From Paenibacillus fonticola DSM 21315 (GTDB taxonomy: Bacteria; Bacillota; Bacilli; Paenibacillales; Paenibacillaceae), in contig NZ_KB907251.1 of the NCBI RefSeq assembly GCF_000381905.1, positions 62,001 through 126,000 of the forward strand: a stretch of DNA of 64,000 nucleotides. Reading direction: 5' to 3'. How positions within the stretch are numbered: the first letter of the stretch is position 1; the number at the start of each line of letters is the position of its first letter. Shown in pieces: positions 34,741 to 43,483 of the stretch. The notes below the pieces were generated by a model that was not told the origin of the DNA, searched no databases, and saw only the letters and a program-made list of their open reading frames with translations. The translations under genes and the position numbers were made by a program.

Positions 34741-36474
34741 GTGAACCTGAATCATCCATGGAAAAAAAATGTGCTCAAAAGATTGATCCTCTCGTTTATA
34801 TGCATTTTGCTCCCGCTTTATATTCTTAGCATGATCATTTACAACTGGGGAGTCCGCACCTTGAAGGACGAAATCTCCAAGTCGATGATTTCACAAGTAT
34901 CGCAGTATTACAGCGGCCTGGAGGAGGAGTTCAAAAGAATTCAAACGCTGCAGTATGATGTCTTGAGCGATGATAATCTGAACGCGCTTGGCGCCATTCC
35001 GGAATCGTTGAATGATATCGAGAAAATGCAGAGCATTCTGCGCTTGCAGCAGCGGCTTAACGCTATACGGAACAGCAGCGCCTATATCGTCGATGTGTAT
35101 GCCCATATTCCGGCGATCCAAAAAAACGTATCGGCATTAACGATATCTACATTCGATCAGGAGGAGTTCAGTGAACTCAAGAACATACCATTGTCCCTGG
35201 ATGCGAAGCTCATTAATATCAACGGCAAAACCTACTTGACCGCCTCGTATCCTTTCGTTACGCCGGAGAGTAAGAAATGGCCGCTTTTTATCGTCGTTAT
35301 CGAAATTTCCCAAGAAAAGCTGAAGGAAAATTTGAAAATGATGGTCAATTCTCCGGATGAGGGATTGATATTTAAAAGCTCGCAGTTTGAAATCACGACG
35401 AGTCATGACGCTTACTTCGATTTGGGGACCGCTTCGCAAATGTTAAGCGGCATCGACACCAATACGGCACAGACCGTCGCTATAAAGGATAAGCAATACT
35501 TGGCCGTCTACAGCTATTCGCATTTTTTCGGGGCGGTGCTCAGCAAATATGTTCCAGTTAAAGCGGTGTTCCAGCCGCTCGAAAAGTACCGCAGCTGGTT
35601 TGTTCTGCTGCTGCTCGTGTCCTTTGCCATTATCGTCGTATATTCCCTTTATGTCTATAAGTACATCCACAAGCCGCTGTACAAGCTGGTCAAGGCATTC
35701 CGCAAAGTGGAACATGGCGATTTCAACGAACAGATCGAGCATGATTTTAACGATGAGTTTCAGTATATTTATACCCGATTTAACGCGATGCTGGATAATT
35801 TGAAATCCTTGATTGATCAGGTGTACAAGCAGCAGTTATTAACGCATAAGGCCGAGCTGAAGCAGCTTCAATCCCAGATTAATCCGCATTTCCTGTACAA
35901 CAGCTTATTCATTCTCAACACGATGACGCGCTTGGGCGATTACGATAATTTGGAGCGATTCACGAATCAGCTCGGGGAATATTTCCAATTTATTACGCGG
36001 GGCGATTCCGATGAGGTGCTGCTGGGGAAAGAAGTCAATCATGCGAAGGTGTACTCCGAAATCCAGGCGATGCGCTTTGCCAATCGCAACAGGGTCGAGT
36101 TCGGCGATTTGCCGGATCAGGTCGGACATATTATGGTGCCAAGGCTTATTGTACAGCCGATCATAGAGAACGCATTTAAATATGCGCTGGAGAATAGAAG
36201 TGCGAACGGCATTTTAAGAGTACAAATTGTCCGTGTTCATAACTATTTGCATTTGATCGTAGAGGATAACGGCGAGGAACTGGATGATAGGCGGATCCGC
36301 TCCCTGAACGAGTGCTTGTCCTGTCCGGATGAGGCGGAGACGACGGGCCTATTGAATATACACCAGAGAATCCGTTTGAAATTCGGGCAGGACAGCGGAT
36401 TATATTTGGAGCGAAGTGAATTGGGCGGCTTGAAGGCGACGATTCGCATCATGATTACGGATGGAGGCATGTAG
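34741..36474 (+). CDS. YesM-type sensor histidine kinase
   Basis: Membrane sensor kinase of 577 residues for the xylan module. It has an N-terminal helix (LILSFICILLPLYILSMII), an extracellular sensor of about 240 residues, a second helix (FVLLLLVSFAIIVVYSLYVY), a HAMP-like segment, the kinase box QSQINPHFLYNSLF with His near residue 382, and the ATPase motif VEDNGEEL. GGGGGAGGG precedes tandem GTG codons at 34738 and 34741; the second is better spaced. An in-frame TTG at 34726 lies within that site. The stop is one base before the regulator ATG. Confidence 0.92.
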   Translation: MNLNHPWKKNVLKRLILSFICILLPLYILSMIIYNWGVRTLKDEISKSMISQVSQYYSGLEEEFKRIQTLQYDVLSDDNLNALGAIPESLNDIEKMQSILRLQQRLNAIRNSSAYIVDVYAHIPAIQKNVSALTISTFDQEEFSELKNIPLSLDAKLININGKTYLTASYPFVTPESKKWPLFIVVIEISQEKLKENLKMMVNSPDEGLIFKSSQFEITTSHDAYFDLGTASQMLSGIDTNTAQTVAIKDKQYLAVYSYSHFFGAVLSKYVPVKAVFQPLEKYRSWFVLLLLVSFAIIVVYSLYVYKYIHKPLYKLVKAFRKVEHGDFNEQIEHDFNDEFQYIYTRFNAMLDNLKSLIDQVYKQQLLTHKAELKQLQSQINPHFLYNSLFILNTMTRLGDYDNLERFTNQLGEYFQFITRGDSDEVLLGKEVNHAKVYSEIQAMRFANRNRVEFGDLPDQVGHIMVPRLIVQPIIENAFKYALENRSANGILRVQIVRVHNYLHLIVEDNGEELDDRRIRSLNECLSCPDEAETTGLLNIHQRIRLKFGQDSGLYLERSELGGLKATIRIMITDGGM

Positions 36475-36475
36475 T

Positions 36476-38140
36476 ATGTACAGACTTTTAGTCGTCGATG
36501 ACGAAATGATTATCGCGGATGGATTATATGAGGTGCTGTCGAATCTGCCTCAGCTGGAGCTGGATGTATACAAAGCTTATTCCGGAGACGAGGCGGTGCG
36601 GCTGTTCGATCGGACACGCTTCGATATCGTGTTGACGGATATCCGGATGCCCGGCCTGGACGGCCTGCAGCTGCTCGATAAAATCAGGGAGAGATGGCCG
36701 AGCTGCAGAGTGATTTTCCTGACAGGACATAATGAATTCTCTTATATTTACTCGGCATTTCAGTACGAGAGTGTCAGCTATTTATTGAAAACCGAAGGCT
36801 ACGAAAAAGTGATCCAGATGGTCGAGCAGGCGGTCATGGATATCGAAACGGAGCTGAGGGCGGAGGCGTTGCTCCAAAAGGCGAAGGAGCAGCTGCACAC
36901 GACTAGGGAATTGCTGCAAAAAGATTATATTAAAGGCATTTTGAACGAGCAGCTCGGTGTGGAGGAGATTCATCAGAAGCAATTCGATGAACTCGCGATT
37001 CCGCTGCGCGCGGATAGCCCGGTTCTCATTATGCTGGGCAGAGTCAACAGCTTCGCCAGCGGGCTCACCTATGCAACGAAGTCCAGGCAGCTCTATAGAA
37101 TCAGGCTCATTGCCAATCAATATTTGTCCGCCCGCGTCGCCTTCGTTGACGTCGTCAATGAGAGCAAGGACCCGGTCTGGCTGATTCAGCCTTTCCAAAA
37201 TAGCTCTGAAGAGGATGCCTGGGGGAGAACATTGACGTTCATGAAGGGCAATCTGGAGCTGATCCAGTCGGCCTGCCGCGAATCTCTCGGCGAAGTGCTG
37301 TCGTTTGTGCTCGATGATAGCCCGGTAATGTGGGCGGCTGCGGCGGAGCGCTTCTCCACACTGAATATGCTGATGAATTACCGGATCGGCCAAGGCTGCG
37401 GCATGCTGCTTCTCGATAAGCACATGATCGAGCAGGAGCTCCAGGCGTCAGGCGAGGGACACCGCGAGAAGTCGCTCGTTCGCCATGCCAAGCTGGGCCT
37501 GCTTGCTGATCAATTGGAACACGGGCAGCGGACGGAATTCCGAACAACACTACTCGATTGCGCGGCGACGCTTGCTGATGTCGATAGTATGCACCATGTT
37601 CCTGCTCAGGAGCTGTACTATTCCATCGGGCTTGTATTTCTGTCCTATATGAACCGCTGGCACTTGGTAGAGACGGTAGCGACTCAGATTGGCCTCCACA
37701 AACTAATGCAGCCGGGAGAGCATGAATCCTGGCAGATCGCTTTTGATTATTTTCTCCATGTCGGGGATATGCTGTTTAACCTTCAGAGCCAGGAGGAGGA
37801 GAGAAGGGCAAGGAATGTCATTACCGTCATTCAGAAGCATGTTCAGGATCATTTGCACGATCCGGACGAGATTTCGCTGATCAGATTGGCGGAGCTGGTC
37901 TACTTTAACCCGTCCTATCTTTCCCGGCTGTTCAAGCAGGTGACCGGCACGAATTTATCGGAATACATCTCGGCCTGCCGAATGACGAGGGCTAAGCGGC
38001 TGCTGGAAAACCCCGACGTAAAGATCCAGGACGTGGCTGAGCTTGTCGGATACGGGACGGCTACTAATTTTACACGTTCTTTCCGCAAGGCGACGCATAT
38101 GACGCCCCAGGAATATCGAGCCACCATATTCAACAGGTAA
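36476..38140 (+). CDS. AraC-family response regulator (YesN type)
   Basis: Partner of the preceding kinase, 554 residues. It has a receiver domain (LLVVDDEM, Asp in IVLTDIRMPG, and YLLKTEG where most relatives have LLKP), a long middle domain and a C-terminal AraC double helix-turn-helix (ISLIRLAELVYFNPSYLSRL, closing HMTPQEYRATI). The ATG at 36476 has GGAGG 8 bases upstream, within the end of the kinase gene. It probably drives the binding-protein/permease/GH43 genes that follow. The Lys-Thr in place of Lys-Pro in the receiver switch loop is a small departure from the consensus. Confidence 0.92.
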   Translation: MYRLLVVDDEMIIADGLYEVLSNLPQLELDVYKAYSGDEAVRLFDRTRFDIVLTDIRMPGLDGLQLLDKIRERWPSCRVIFLTGHNEFSYIYSAFQYESVSYLLKTEGYEKVIQMVEQAVMDIETELRAEALLQKAKEQLHTTRELLQKDYIKGILNEQLGVEEIHQKQFDELAIPLRADSPVLIMLGRVNSFASGLTYATKSRQLYRIRLIANQYLSARVAFVDVVNESKDPVWLIQPFQNSSEEDAWGRTLTFMKGNLELIQSACRESLGEVLSFVLDDSPVMWAAAAERFSTLNMLMNYRIGQGCGMLLLDKHMIEQELQASGEGHREKSLVRHAKLGLLADQLEHGQRTEFRTTLLDCAATLADVDSMHHVPAQELYYSIGLVFLSYMNRWHLVETVATQIGLHKLMQPGEHESWQIAFDYFLHVGDMLFNLQSQEEERRARNVITVIQKHVQDHLHDPDEISLIRLAELVYFNPSYLSRLFKQVTGTNLSEYISACRMTRAKRLLENPDVKIQDVAELVGYGTATNFTRSFRKATHMTPQEYRATIFNR

Positions 38141-38170
38141 ACAGCTGATTCAAATGTCAAGAGATGAATA

Positions 38171-38199
38171 TTGAATGAGAACGGTTTCAATTTTAACAT
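38171..38199 (+). promoter_or_regulatory. Putative promoter with overlapping cre site
   Basis: TTGAAT (38171–38176) and TAACAT (38194–38199) are 17 bases apart. Between them, at 38176–38189, lies TGAGAACGGTTTCA, which fits the catabolite-response consensus TGWNANCGNTNWCA at every position. CcpA bound there would block polymerase. The site is 49 bases ahead of the binding-protein ATG. Confidence 0.7.
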
Positions 38200-38247
38200 T
38201 ATAGATACAAGGGCCCTAACAACTTAAAGCTTATCAGGGAGGTTCAT

Positions 38248-39906
38248 ATGAAAAAAAGAAGAACAATGAAGAAATCGGCAATTGTATGCTTGGCAGGCTT
38301 CATGCTGCTCACAGCTTGCGGAGGCGCAAAGGAAGCGAACTCGCCCGCAGCCGCTCCAGATCCGGCCAAGACGGATGTAGATTTGATGGCAAAATATGAT
38401 CCGCCCGTGGACATTACGGCATGGCGCTATACGGAATCAACGTACAAATACGAAAACAACGATACGATCGAGGATAACATTTATACCCGCACTTATTTAA
38501 GCGATCTCGGCGTCAATTTGAAGTATGTCTGGACAGTTCCTGTCGAGCAGTTCGATCAGAAGATGAACGTGTCGATCGCCTCCGGGGACTTGCCCGATAT
38601 TATGTGGCTGAAGAACAAGCAGTTGACCGATTTGGCGGAGAACGACATGCTGTACGATTTAACGGATCTGTTCGAAAAGTATGCCTCGCCGATCACGAAG
38701 GAAATCATGCTGCAGGACGAAGCCAGCTTCAATACGGCGAAGATCGGCGGAAGGCTGATGGCTATTCCGCATACTTCTTCCGCGGTAGACGGACTGCCGA
38801 TATTGTATGTCCGTACCGACTGGCTGGAGAAGCTCGGACTGCCTGAGCCGCAGACGATGCAGGATGTGCTCGCTATTGCGGAAGCGTTTACGAAAAATGA
38901 CCCGGATGGCAACGGCAAGGATGATACATTCGGGCTGGCCTTTACCAAAACATTTTTGACGGATGCTCATTTCGGTACGTCGGGATACTTCTCCGGTTAC
39001 CACGTGAATCCGGGCAAATGGGTGAAGGATGATTCCGGTCAGCTCGTGTACGGCAGCATTCAGCCCGGTGTGAAGGACGCGCTCCAGCAGCTTCAGAATT
39101 TGTACGCCAAAGGCATACTGGACCGGGAGTTTGGCGTGAAGGACCGCGCCAAGGTGACCGAATCGGTGGCAGGCGGCAAGGTAGGCATGTTCTACGGCTC
39201 TATGTCCGCGCCGCTGTCTATCATCCAGCAAAATATCGACAATGACCCGAACGCCGAGTGGAAAGCTGTACCGCTTGTATCCGTGGACGATAAGAAGGCT
39301 ACCCCAATTGGTAAAATACCGATTACGAGATACTATGGGGTGAGCAAGGACAGCAAGCATCCGGAAGCGATCATCAAGCTGCTGAACTTCAGCATGCAGG
39401 GCTATGATCCGGAAGTTGCGCAAGAGAACAGCAAATTCGGGATTACCGAGACGAACATTCCGGTCTATCTATACAGCTTAATCAGCGCCGACCCGGCCAA
39501 GAAAAACCTGAACGCACATTTGAATACGATGAATGCTCTGGAAACGAATGACCCGTCCCAGCTGTCTGTGGAGGAAAAGGGCTATTACGATAGAATCGTC
39601 GACTACCGGGGCGGCAACAAAGCCAACTGGGGGACGGAGCGCGTATTCGGTTCACCAAGCAGCTTCGATGTGATCGATCATTACGTGCAGGAGGACAACT
39701 ATATTTTCGATGCCTTCTACGGGGCGCCAACGCCAACGATGGTCGAGAAGCTTGCCACACTGGAGAAGATGGAGGAAGAAGTATTCACCAAGATCATCAT
39801 GGGGCAGTCGCTCGACAACTTCGACAAGTTCGTGGAGGACTGGAAGAAGCTTGGCGGAGAGCAGATTTCGAAGGAAATCAACGAATGGGCTGAGAAAAAC
39901 AAATAG
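38248..39906 (+). CDS. Extracellular sugar-binding lipoprotein (LplA type)
   Basis: Substrate-binding subunit of the third CUT1 importer, probably for xylo- or arabinoxylo-oligosaccharides by context. The 552-residue protein has lipobox LLTAC (Cys24), a short linker and the large extracellular solute-binding fold. AGGGAGGTTCAT precedes the ATG. It is first in an operon with two LplB/LplC-type permeases and two glycosidases. A leaky hairpin after the stop probably reduces read-through to the permeases. The upstream cre site suggests glucose repression. Confidence 0.93.
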   Translation: MKKRRTMKKSAIVCLAGFMLLTACGGAKEANSPAAAPDPAKTDVDLMAKYDPPVDITAWRYTESTYKYENNDTIEDNIYTRTYLSDLGVNLKYVWTVPVEQFDQKMNVSIASGDLPDIMWLKNKQLTDLAENDMLYDLTDLFEKYASPITKEIMLQDEASFNTAKIGGRLMAIPHTSSAVDGLPILYVRTDWLEKLGLPEPQTMQDVLAIAEAFTKNDPDGNGKDDTFGLAFTKTFLTDAHFGTSGYFSGYHVNPGKWVKDDSGQLVYGSIQPGVKDALQQLQNLYAKGILDREFGVKDRAKVTESVAGGKVGMFYGSMSAPLSIIQQNIDNDPNAEWKAVPLVSVDDKKATPIGKIPITRYYGVSKDSKHPEAIIKLLNFSMQGYDPEVAQENSKFGITETNIPVYLYSLISADPAKKNLNAHLNTMNALETNDPSQLSVEEKGYYDRIVDYRGGNKANWGTERVFGSPSSFDVIDHYVQEDNYIFDAFYGAPTPTMVEKLATLEKMEEEVFTKIIMGQSLDNFDKFVEDWKKLGGEQISKEINEWAEKNK

Positions 39907-39938
39907 AAGTCAGGCACGGATTGGATAAGAGGACGATG

Positions 39939-39977
39939 AAAAGGGAAGAAAGGGGCAACTCTATTTTCCCTTTTTAT
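39939..39977 (+). terminator. Leaky terminator between binding protein and permeases
   Basis: The stem AAAAGGGAA/TTCCCTTTT with an 18-base loop overlaps a run of five T residues. The large AT-edged stem suggests partial termination inside the operon. Confidence 0.6.
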
Positions 39978-40008
39978 TGTCAGCATGGCTATGAATGGAG
40001 GAGCCGCG

Positions 40009-40908
40009 ATGGGAATAAAGAAGAAACTGCAGGAAATTCCCCTGCATCTGATGATATTACCCGGTATTATTTTAACTGTAATTTTTAGCTATGTCCCGAT
40101 TATGGGGACGGTGATCGCTTTTCAGAAGTTCGTTCCCTCTAAAGGGATCTTTAACTCGAAATGGATTGGCTTGGACAACTTCCGTTACATGCTGGACATG
40201 CCGAACTTTACGAGCGTACTGTGGAATACTATATTTATCGCCATTTTGAAAATTATTGCGGGACTGATTGTTCCGATTATATTTGCGCTGCTGCTCAATG
40301 AGCTGGCGGGAGCTTTTTTCAAACGTACGATCCAAACGATTATTTATTTTCCTTACTTCTTGTCCTGGGTTATCCTGGGCGGGATTCTGATCGATATATT
40401 GTCTCCTTCGAGCGGGATCGTGAATGAATTCCTGGGCGTGTTTGGCGTCAAGCCGATCTTTTTCCTGGGGGATGATAAGTGGTTCCCTTATACGCTCGTC
40501 CTGACGGATACCTGGAAAACCTTCGGCTACGGCACGATCGTATATTTGGCCGCCTTGACAGGGATCGATCAGAGCCTGTATGAAGCGGCTACTATGGACG
40601 GCGCGAACCGCTGGAAGCAGACGATCCACATCACGCTGCCCGGCATGCTGCCGATCATTACGCTGATGACCGTGCTCAGCTTGGGGAATGTGCTTAATGC
40701 GGGCTTCGAGCAGGTGTTCAACCTGTACAGCCCTATGGTCTACAGCACGGGGGACATCATCGATACGCTAGTGTACCGGATCGGTCTCGTGGACGCGCAA
40801 TACGGCGTGGCGACAGCGGTTGGCTTGTTCAAATCGCTTATCTCCTTCGTTTTGATCGTCCTGTCTAACAAACTGGCGAACAAGTACGCCGGATACAGGG
40901 TTTTCTAG
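40009..40908 (+). CDS. Sugar ABC transporter permease (LplB type)
   Basis: First membrane subunit of the xylan-module importer, 299 residues. It has six hydrophobic helices and the EAA loop QSLYEAATMDGANRWKQTIH. The ATG at 40009 follows GGAGGAGCCGCG; the in-frame ATG at 39985 has no ribosome site. It ends 12 bases ahead of the next permease. Confidence 0.92.
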   Translation: MGIKKKLQEIPLHLMILPGIILTVIFSYVPIMGTVIAFQKFVPSKGIFNSKWIGLDNFRYMLDMPNFTSVLWNTIFIAILKIIAGLIVPIIFALLLNELAGAFFKRTIQTIIYFPYFLSWVILGGILIDILSPSSGIVNEFLGVFGVKPIFFLGDDKWFPYTLVLTDTWKTFGYGTIVYLAALTGIDQSLYEAATMDGANRWKQTIHITLPGMLPIITLMTVLSLGNVLNAGFEQVFNLYSPMVYSTGDIIDTLVYRIGLVDAQYGVATAVGLFKSLISFVLIVLSNKLANKYAGYRVF

Positions 40909-40920
40909 GAGGGAGAAGGC

Positions 40921-41802
40921 ATGCACAAATCATCAATCAGCCGAAAAATGTTTCTGACGTTCAACTATATTCTGCTAACCGTTACGGCCATTGTATGCAT
41001 CCTGCCGTTAATCAACGTGCTCGCCATTTCTTTCAGTTCCAGCAGTGCCGCCGCTGCCGGATACGTTAAACTGTGGCCCGTCGATTTTACGGTCGCCTCA
41101 TATAAATATGCGCTGACCAAAAGTGAATTTCTAACCGGTTTTTTCGTTTCAGGCAAACGAGTGCTGCTTGGCTACATCGTCAACATGCTCATTACCATTT
41201 CGATCGCCTATCCGCTCTCTAAGGAGAAAAAGGCGCTCGGCATGCGGAACGTATATGCCTGGTTCTTCATCATTACGATGCTGTTCCACGGCGGGCTGAT
41301 TCCGACCTATATGACGATCAAGTCCTTGGGGCTGCTGGATACGATCTGGGCGCTTGTACTGCCGGGGGCAGTACCTGTATTCAATGTTATCCTGCTGATG
41401 AATTTCTTCCGCAACCTGCCCAAAGAAATCGAGGAAGCGGCTTATATCGACGGAGCCGGACATTGGCGCGTATTGTGGAGCATCTATTGCCCGCTCTCGA
41501 AGCCGGCTTTGGCGACGATTTCGCTGTTTGTTCTCGTAGGGCACTGGAACTCCTGGTTTGATGGCTTGATCTATATGAACTCGCCTGCCAATTACCCGCT
41601 GCAGAGTTATTTGCAAACAATCATCATCGAGGCGGATCCGAGCATCGTCAGCTCGAACGAACTGCTCGATATGTCGGCAATTTCGAACCGGACGTTTAAA
41701 TCGGCTCAGGTATTTTTGGCCGCCTTCCCGGTCCTGATCATTTATCCGTTCCTGCAGAAATATTTCATGAAGGGGCTCGTGTTTGGAAGCGTGAAGGGGT
41801 AA
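40921..41802 (+). CDS. Sugar ABC transporter permease (YtcP/LplC type)
   Basis: Second membrane subunit, 293 residues, with six helices, the EAA loop KEIEEAAYIDGAGHWRVLWS and the GLVFGSVKG tail. The ATG follows TAGGAGGGAG. The 93-base gap to the GH43 gene contains repeated GCTGAGAT/GTTGAGATGAT motifs but no terminator. Confidence 0.92.
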   Translation: MHKSSISRKMFLTFNYILLTVTAIVCILPLINVLAISFSSSSAAAAGYVKLWPVDFTVASYKYALTKSEFLTGFFVSGKRVLLGYIVNMLITISIAYPLSKEKKALGMRNVYAWFFIITMLFHGGLIPTYMTIKSLGLLDTIWALVLPGAVPVFNVILLMNFFRNLPKEIEEAAYIDGAGHWRVLWSIYCPLSKPALATISLFVLVGHWNSWFDGLIYMNSPANYPLQSYLQTIIIEADPSIVSSNELLDMSAISNRTFKSAQVFLAAFPVLIIYPFLQKYFMKGLVFGSVKG

Positions 41803-41895
41803 ATGCTGAGATGATCATTTTGCTGAGATAACATAATCTTACCGTTGAGATGATTGTAGTTACTGAAAGGATCATATTTAAGGAGTGGAGATTAA

Positions 41896-43392
41896 GTGGA
41901 TATGAACCGAACGATGACAATGCCTGCATGGGGAGATCTTGGCAACGGCTATTATCGCAATCCTGTGCTGAATGCGGATTTCTCCGACCCGGACGTCATC
42001 CGCGTGGGCGATGATTTCTATATGGTGTGCTCGGATTTTCATTTCATGGGCATGCCGGTGCTGCATTCGAAGGATCTGGTCAACTGGTCGATCATCGGCA
42101 AAGTATACGAACGGCTGGATATCGATCCGGCGTATGACGAGATGCAGGCTTATGCCAAAGGGAGCTGGGCGCCTGCGCTCCGCTATCATGACGGGCTGTT
42201 CTATGTATACTTCTGCACGCCGGATGAAGGGCTGTACATGAGCACAGCTCAGGATCCGGCCGGTCCCTGGAGTCCGCTTCATGAAGTGAAGCGCGTCGCT
42301 GGCTGGGAAGATCCCTGCCCATTCTGGGACGACGACGGCAACGCCTATCTGGGTCACAGCACCGTTGGCGCTGGCCCGATCATCATTCACCGCATGAGCG
42401 CAGACGGCAGAACGCTGCTCGATGACGGCGTGATCGTCTACGTAGGCAAAATTGCCGAAGGCACGAAAATATATAAGCGAAACGGGTATTCTTATTTGGT
42501 TATTCCCGAGGGTGGCGTTGAGACGGGCTGGCAAACCGTGCTTCGTTCGAGGAATATCTACGGACCGTATGAACGCCGGGTTGTCCTCCAGAAGGGAGCA
42601 ACCGACATCAACGGTCCGCACCAGGGAGCACTAGTGGAGCTGGATAGCGGGGAGTCGTGGTTCATGCACTTCCAAAGTGCTGGGGCAATCGGGAGGGTAT
42701 GCCACCTGCAGCCAGTAGAGTGGGTGGACGATTGGCCTGTCATCGGTGCGGCTGGAGAACCCGTAGCCGTATACGCGAAGCCATCGGTCGCCGGGCATCA
42801 TCCGGTGCGGCTGCCGCAAACCTCCGATGCATTTGCGGGGCCGGAGCTCGGACTGCAGTGGCAATGGAACCATAATCCGGTCAATGACGGCTGGTCCTTG
42901 CGTGAAAGGCCGGGATATTTGCGGCTGAAGGCGATGCGGGCGCTGGAACTGCTGCAAGCGAGGAATACTTTGACTCAAAAGCTGATCGGAAGCAAAGGCA
43001 GCGTATGTACCGAACTCAGCATCTCGCAAATGAAGCTGGGGCAAAGGGCGGGATTGGCGTTCCTTTGCGCCAGGGAGGAGAACTGGATCGGCGTCGTGAC
43101 GGAGGACGGGGGCAGCTTCCTCCGGGCCGTTACGGCCGGCACGGTATACCATGGCCCGAAGCTTGCAGGGGAAACAGTTTGGCTGAAGAGTCATATCGAT
43201 TTATCGGGCGAGACCAGTTTCTACTTCAGCCTGGATGGGATCACGTTTATGCCGTTAGGCGGCGAGTGCCGTATGAGTGCAGGGTTCTGGAAGGGAGCGA
43301 GAGTTGGACTGTTTAGTTATACGACCAGAGAGGCAGGCGGCAGCGCCGACTTTCAAAACTTCCGCTATGAGTATGACGGCCCACGTGAGTAA
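41896..43392 (+). CDS. Glycoside hydrolase family 43 (beta-xylosidase/arabinofuranosidase)
   Basis: Inverting exo-glycosidase of the five-bladed propeller fold, 498 residues. The catalytic base Asp31 lies in DFSDPDVI, a pKa-modulating Asp in GWEDPCPFWDDDGN, and the general acid Glu188 in AEGTKIYKR. After about residue 320 comes a C-terminal beta-sandwich typical of GH43 xylosidases. There is no signal peptide, so it works on imported oligosaccharides. GTG 41896 and ATG 41902 are alternative starts behind AAGGAGTGGAG. GH43 covers xylosidase, arabinofuranosidase and mixed activities, and I cannot separate them here. With GH52 in the same module, arabinose removal would be complementary. Confidence 0.9.
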   Translation: MDMNRTMTMPAWGDLGNGYYRNPVLNADFSDPDVIRVGDDFYMVCSDFHFMGMPVLHSKDLVNWSIIGKVYERLDIDPAYDEMQAYAKGSWAPALRYHDGLFYVYFCTPDEGLYMSTAQDPAGPWSPLHEVKRVAGWEDPCPFWDDDGNAYLGHSTVGAGPIIIHRMSADGRTLLDDGVIVYVGKIAEGTKIYKRNGYSYLVIPEGGVETGWQTVLRSRNIYGPYERRVVLQKGATDINGPHQGALVELDSGESWFMHFQSAGAIGRVCHLQPVEWVDDWPVIGAAGEPVAVYAKPSVAGHHPVRLPQTSDAFAGPELGLQWQWNHNPVNDGWSLRERPGYLRLKAMRALELLQARNTLTQKLIGSKGSVCTELSISQMKLGQRAGLAFLCAREENWIGVVTEDGGSFLRAVTAGTVYHGPKLAGETVWLKSHIDLSGETSFYFSLDGITFMPLGGECRMSAGFWKGARVGLFSYTTREAGGSADFQNFRYEYDGPRE

Positions 43393-43483
43393 TTAGGTAA
43401 AGGAAAATGTGAGCGCGTGGGCAAGTAAGCAGATGGTGTCCAGCCTGCATGCTTGATTCGATGACTACATTATAAAGAGGCTG

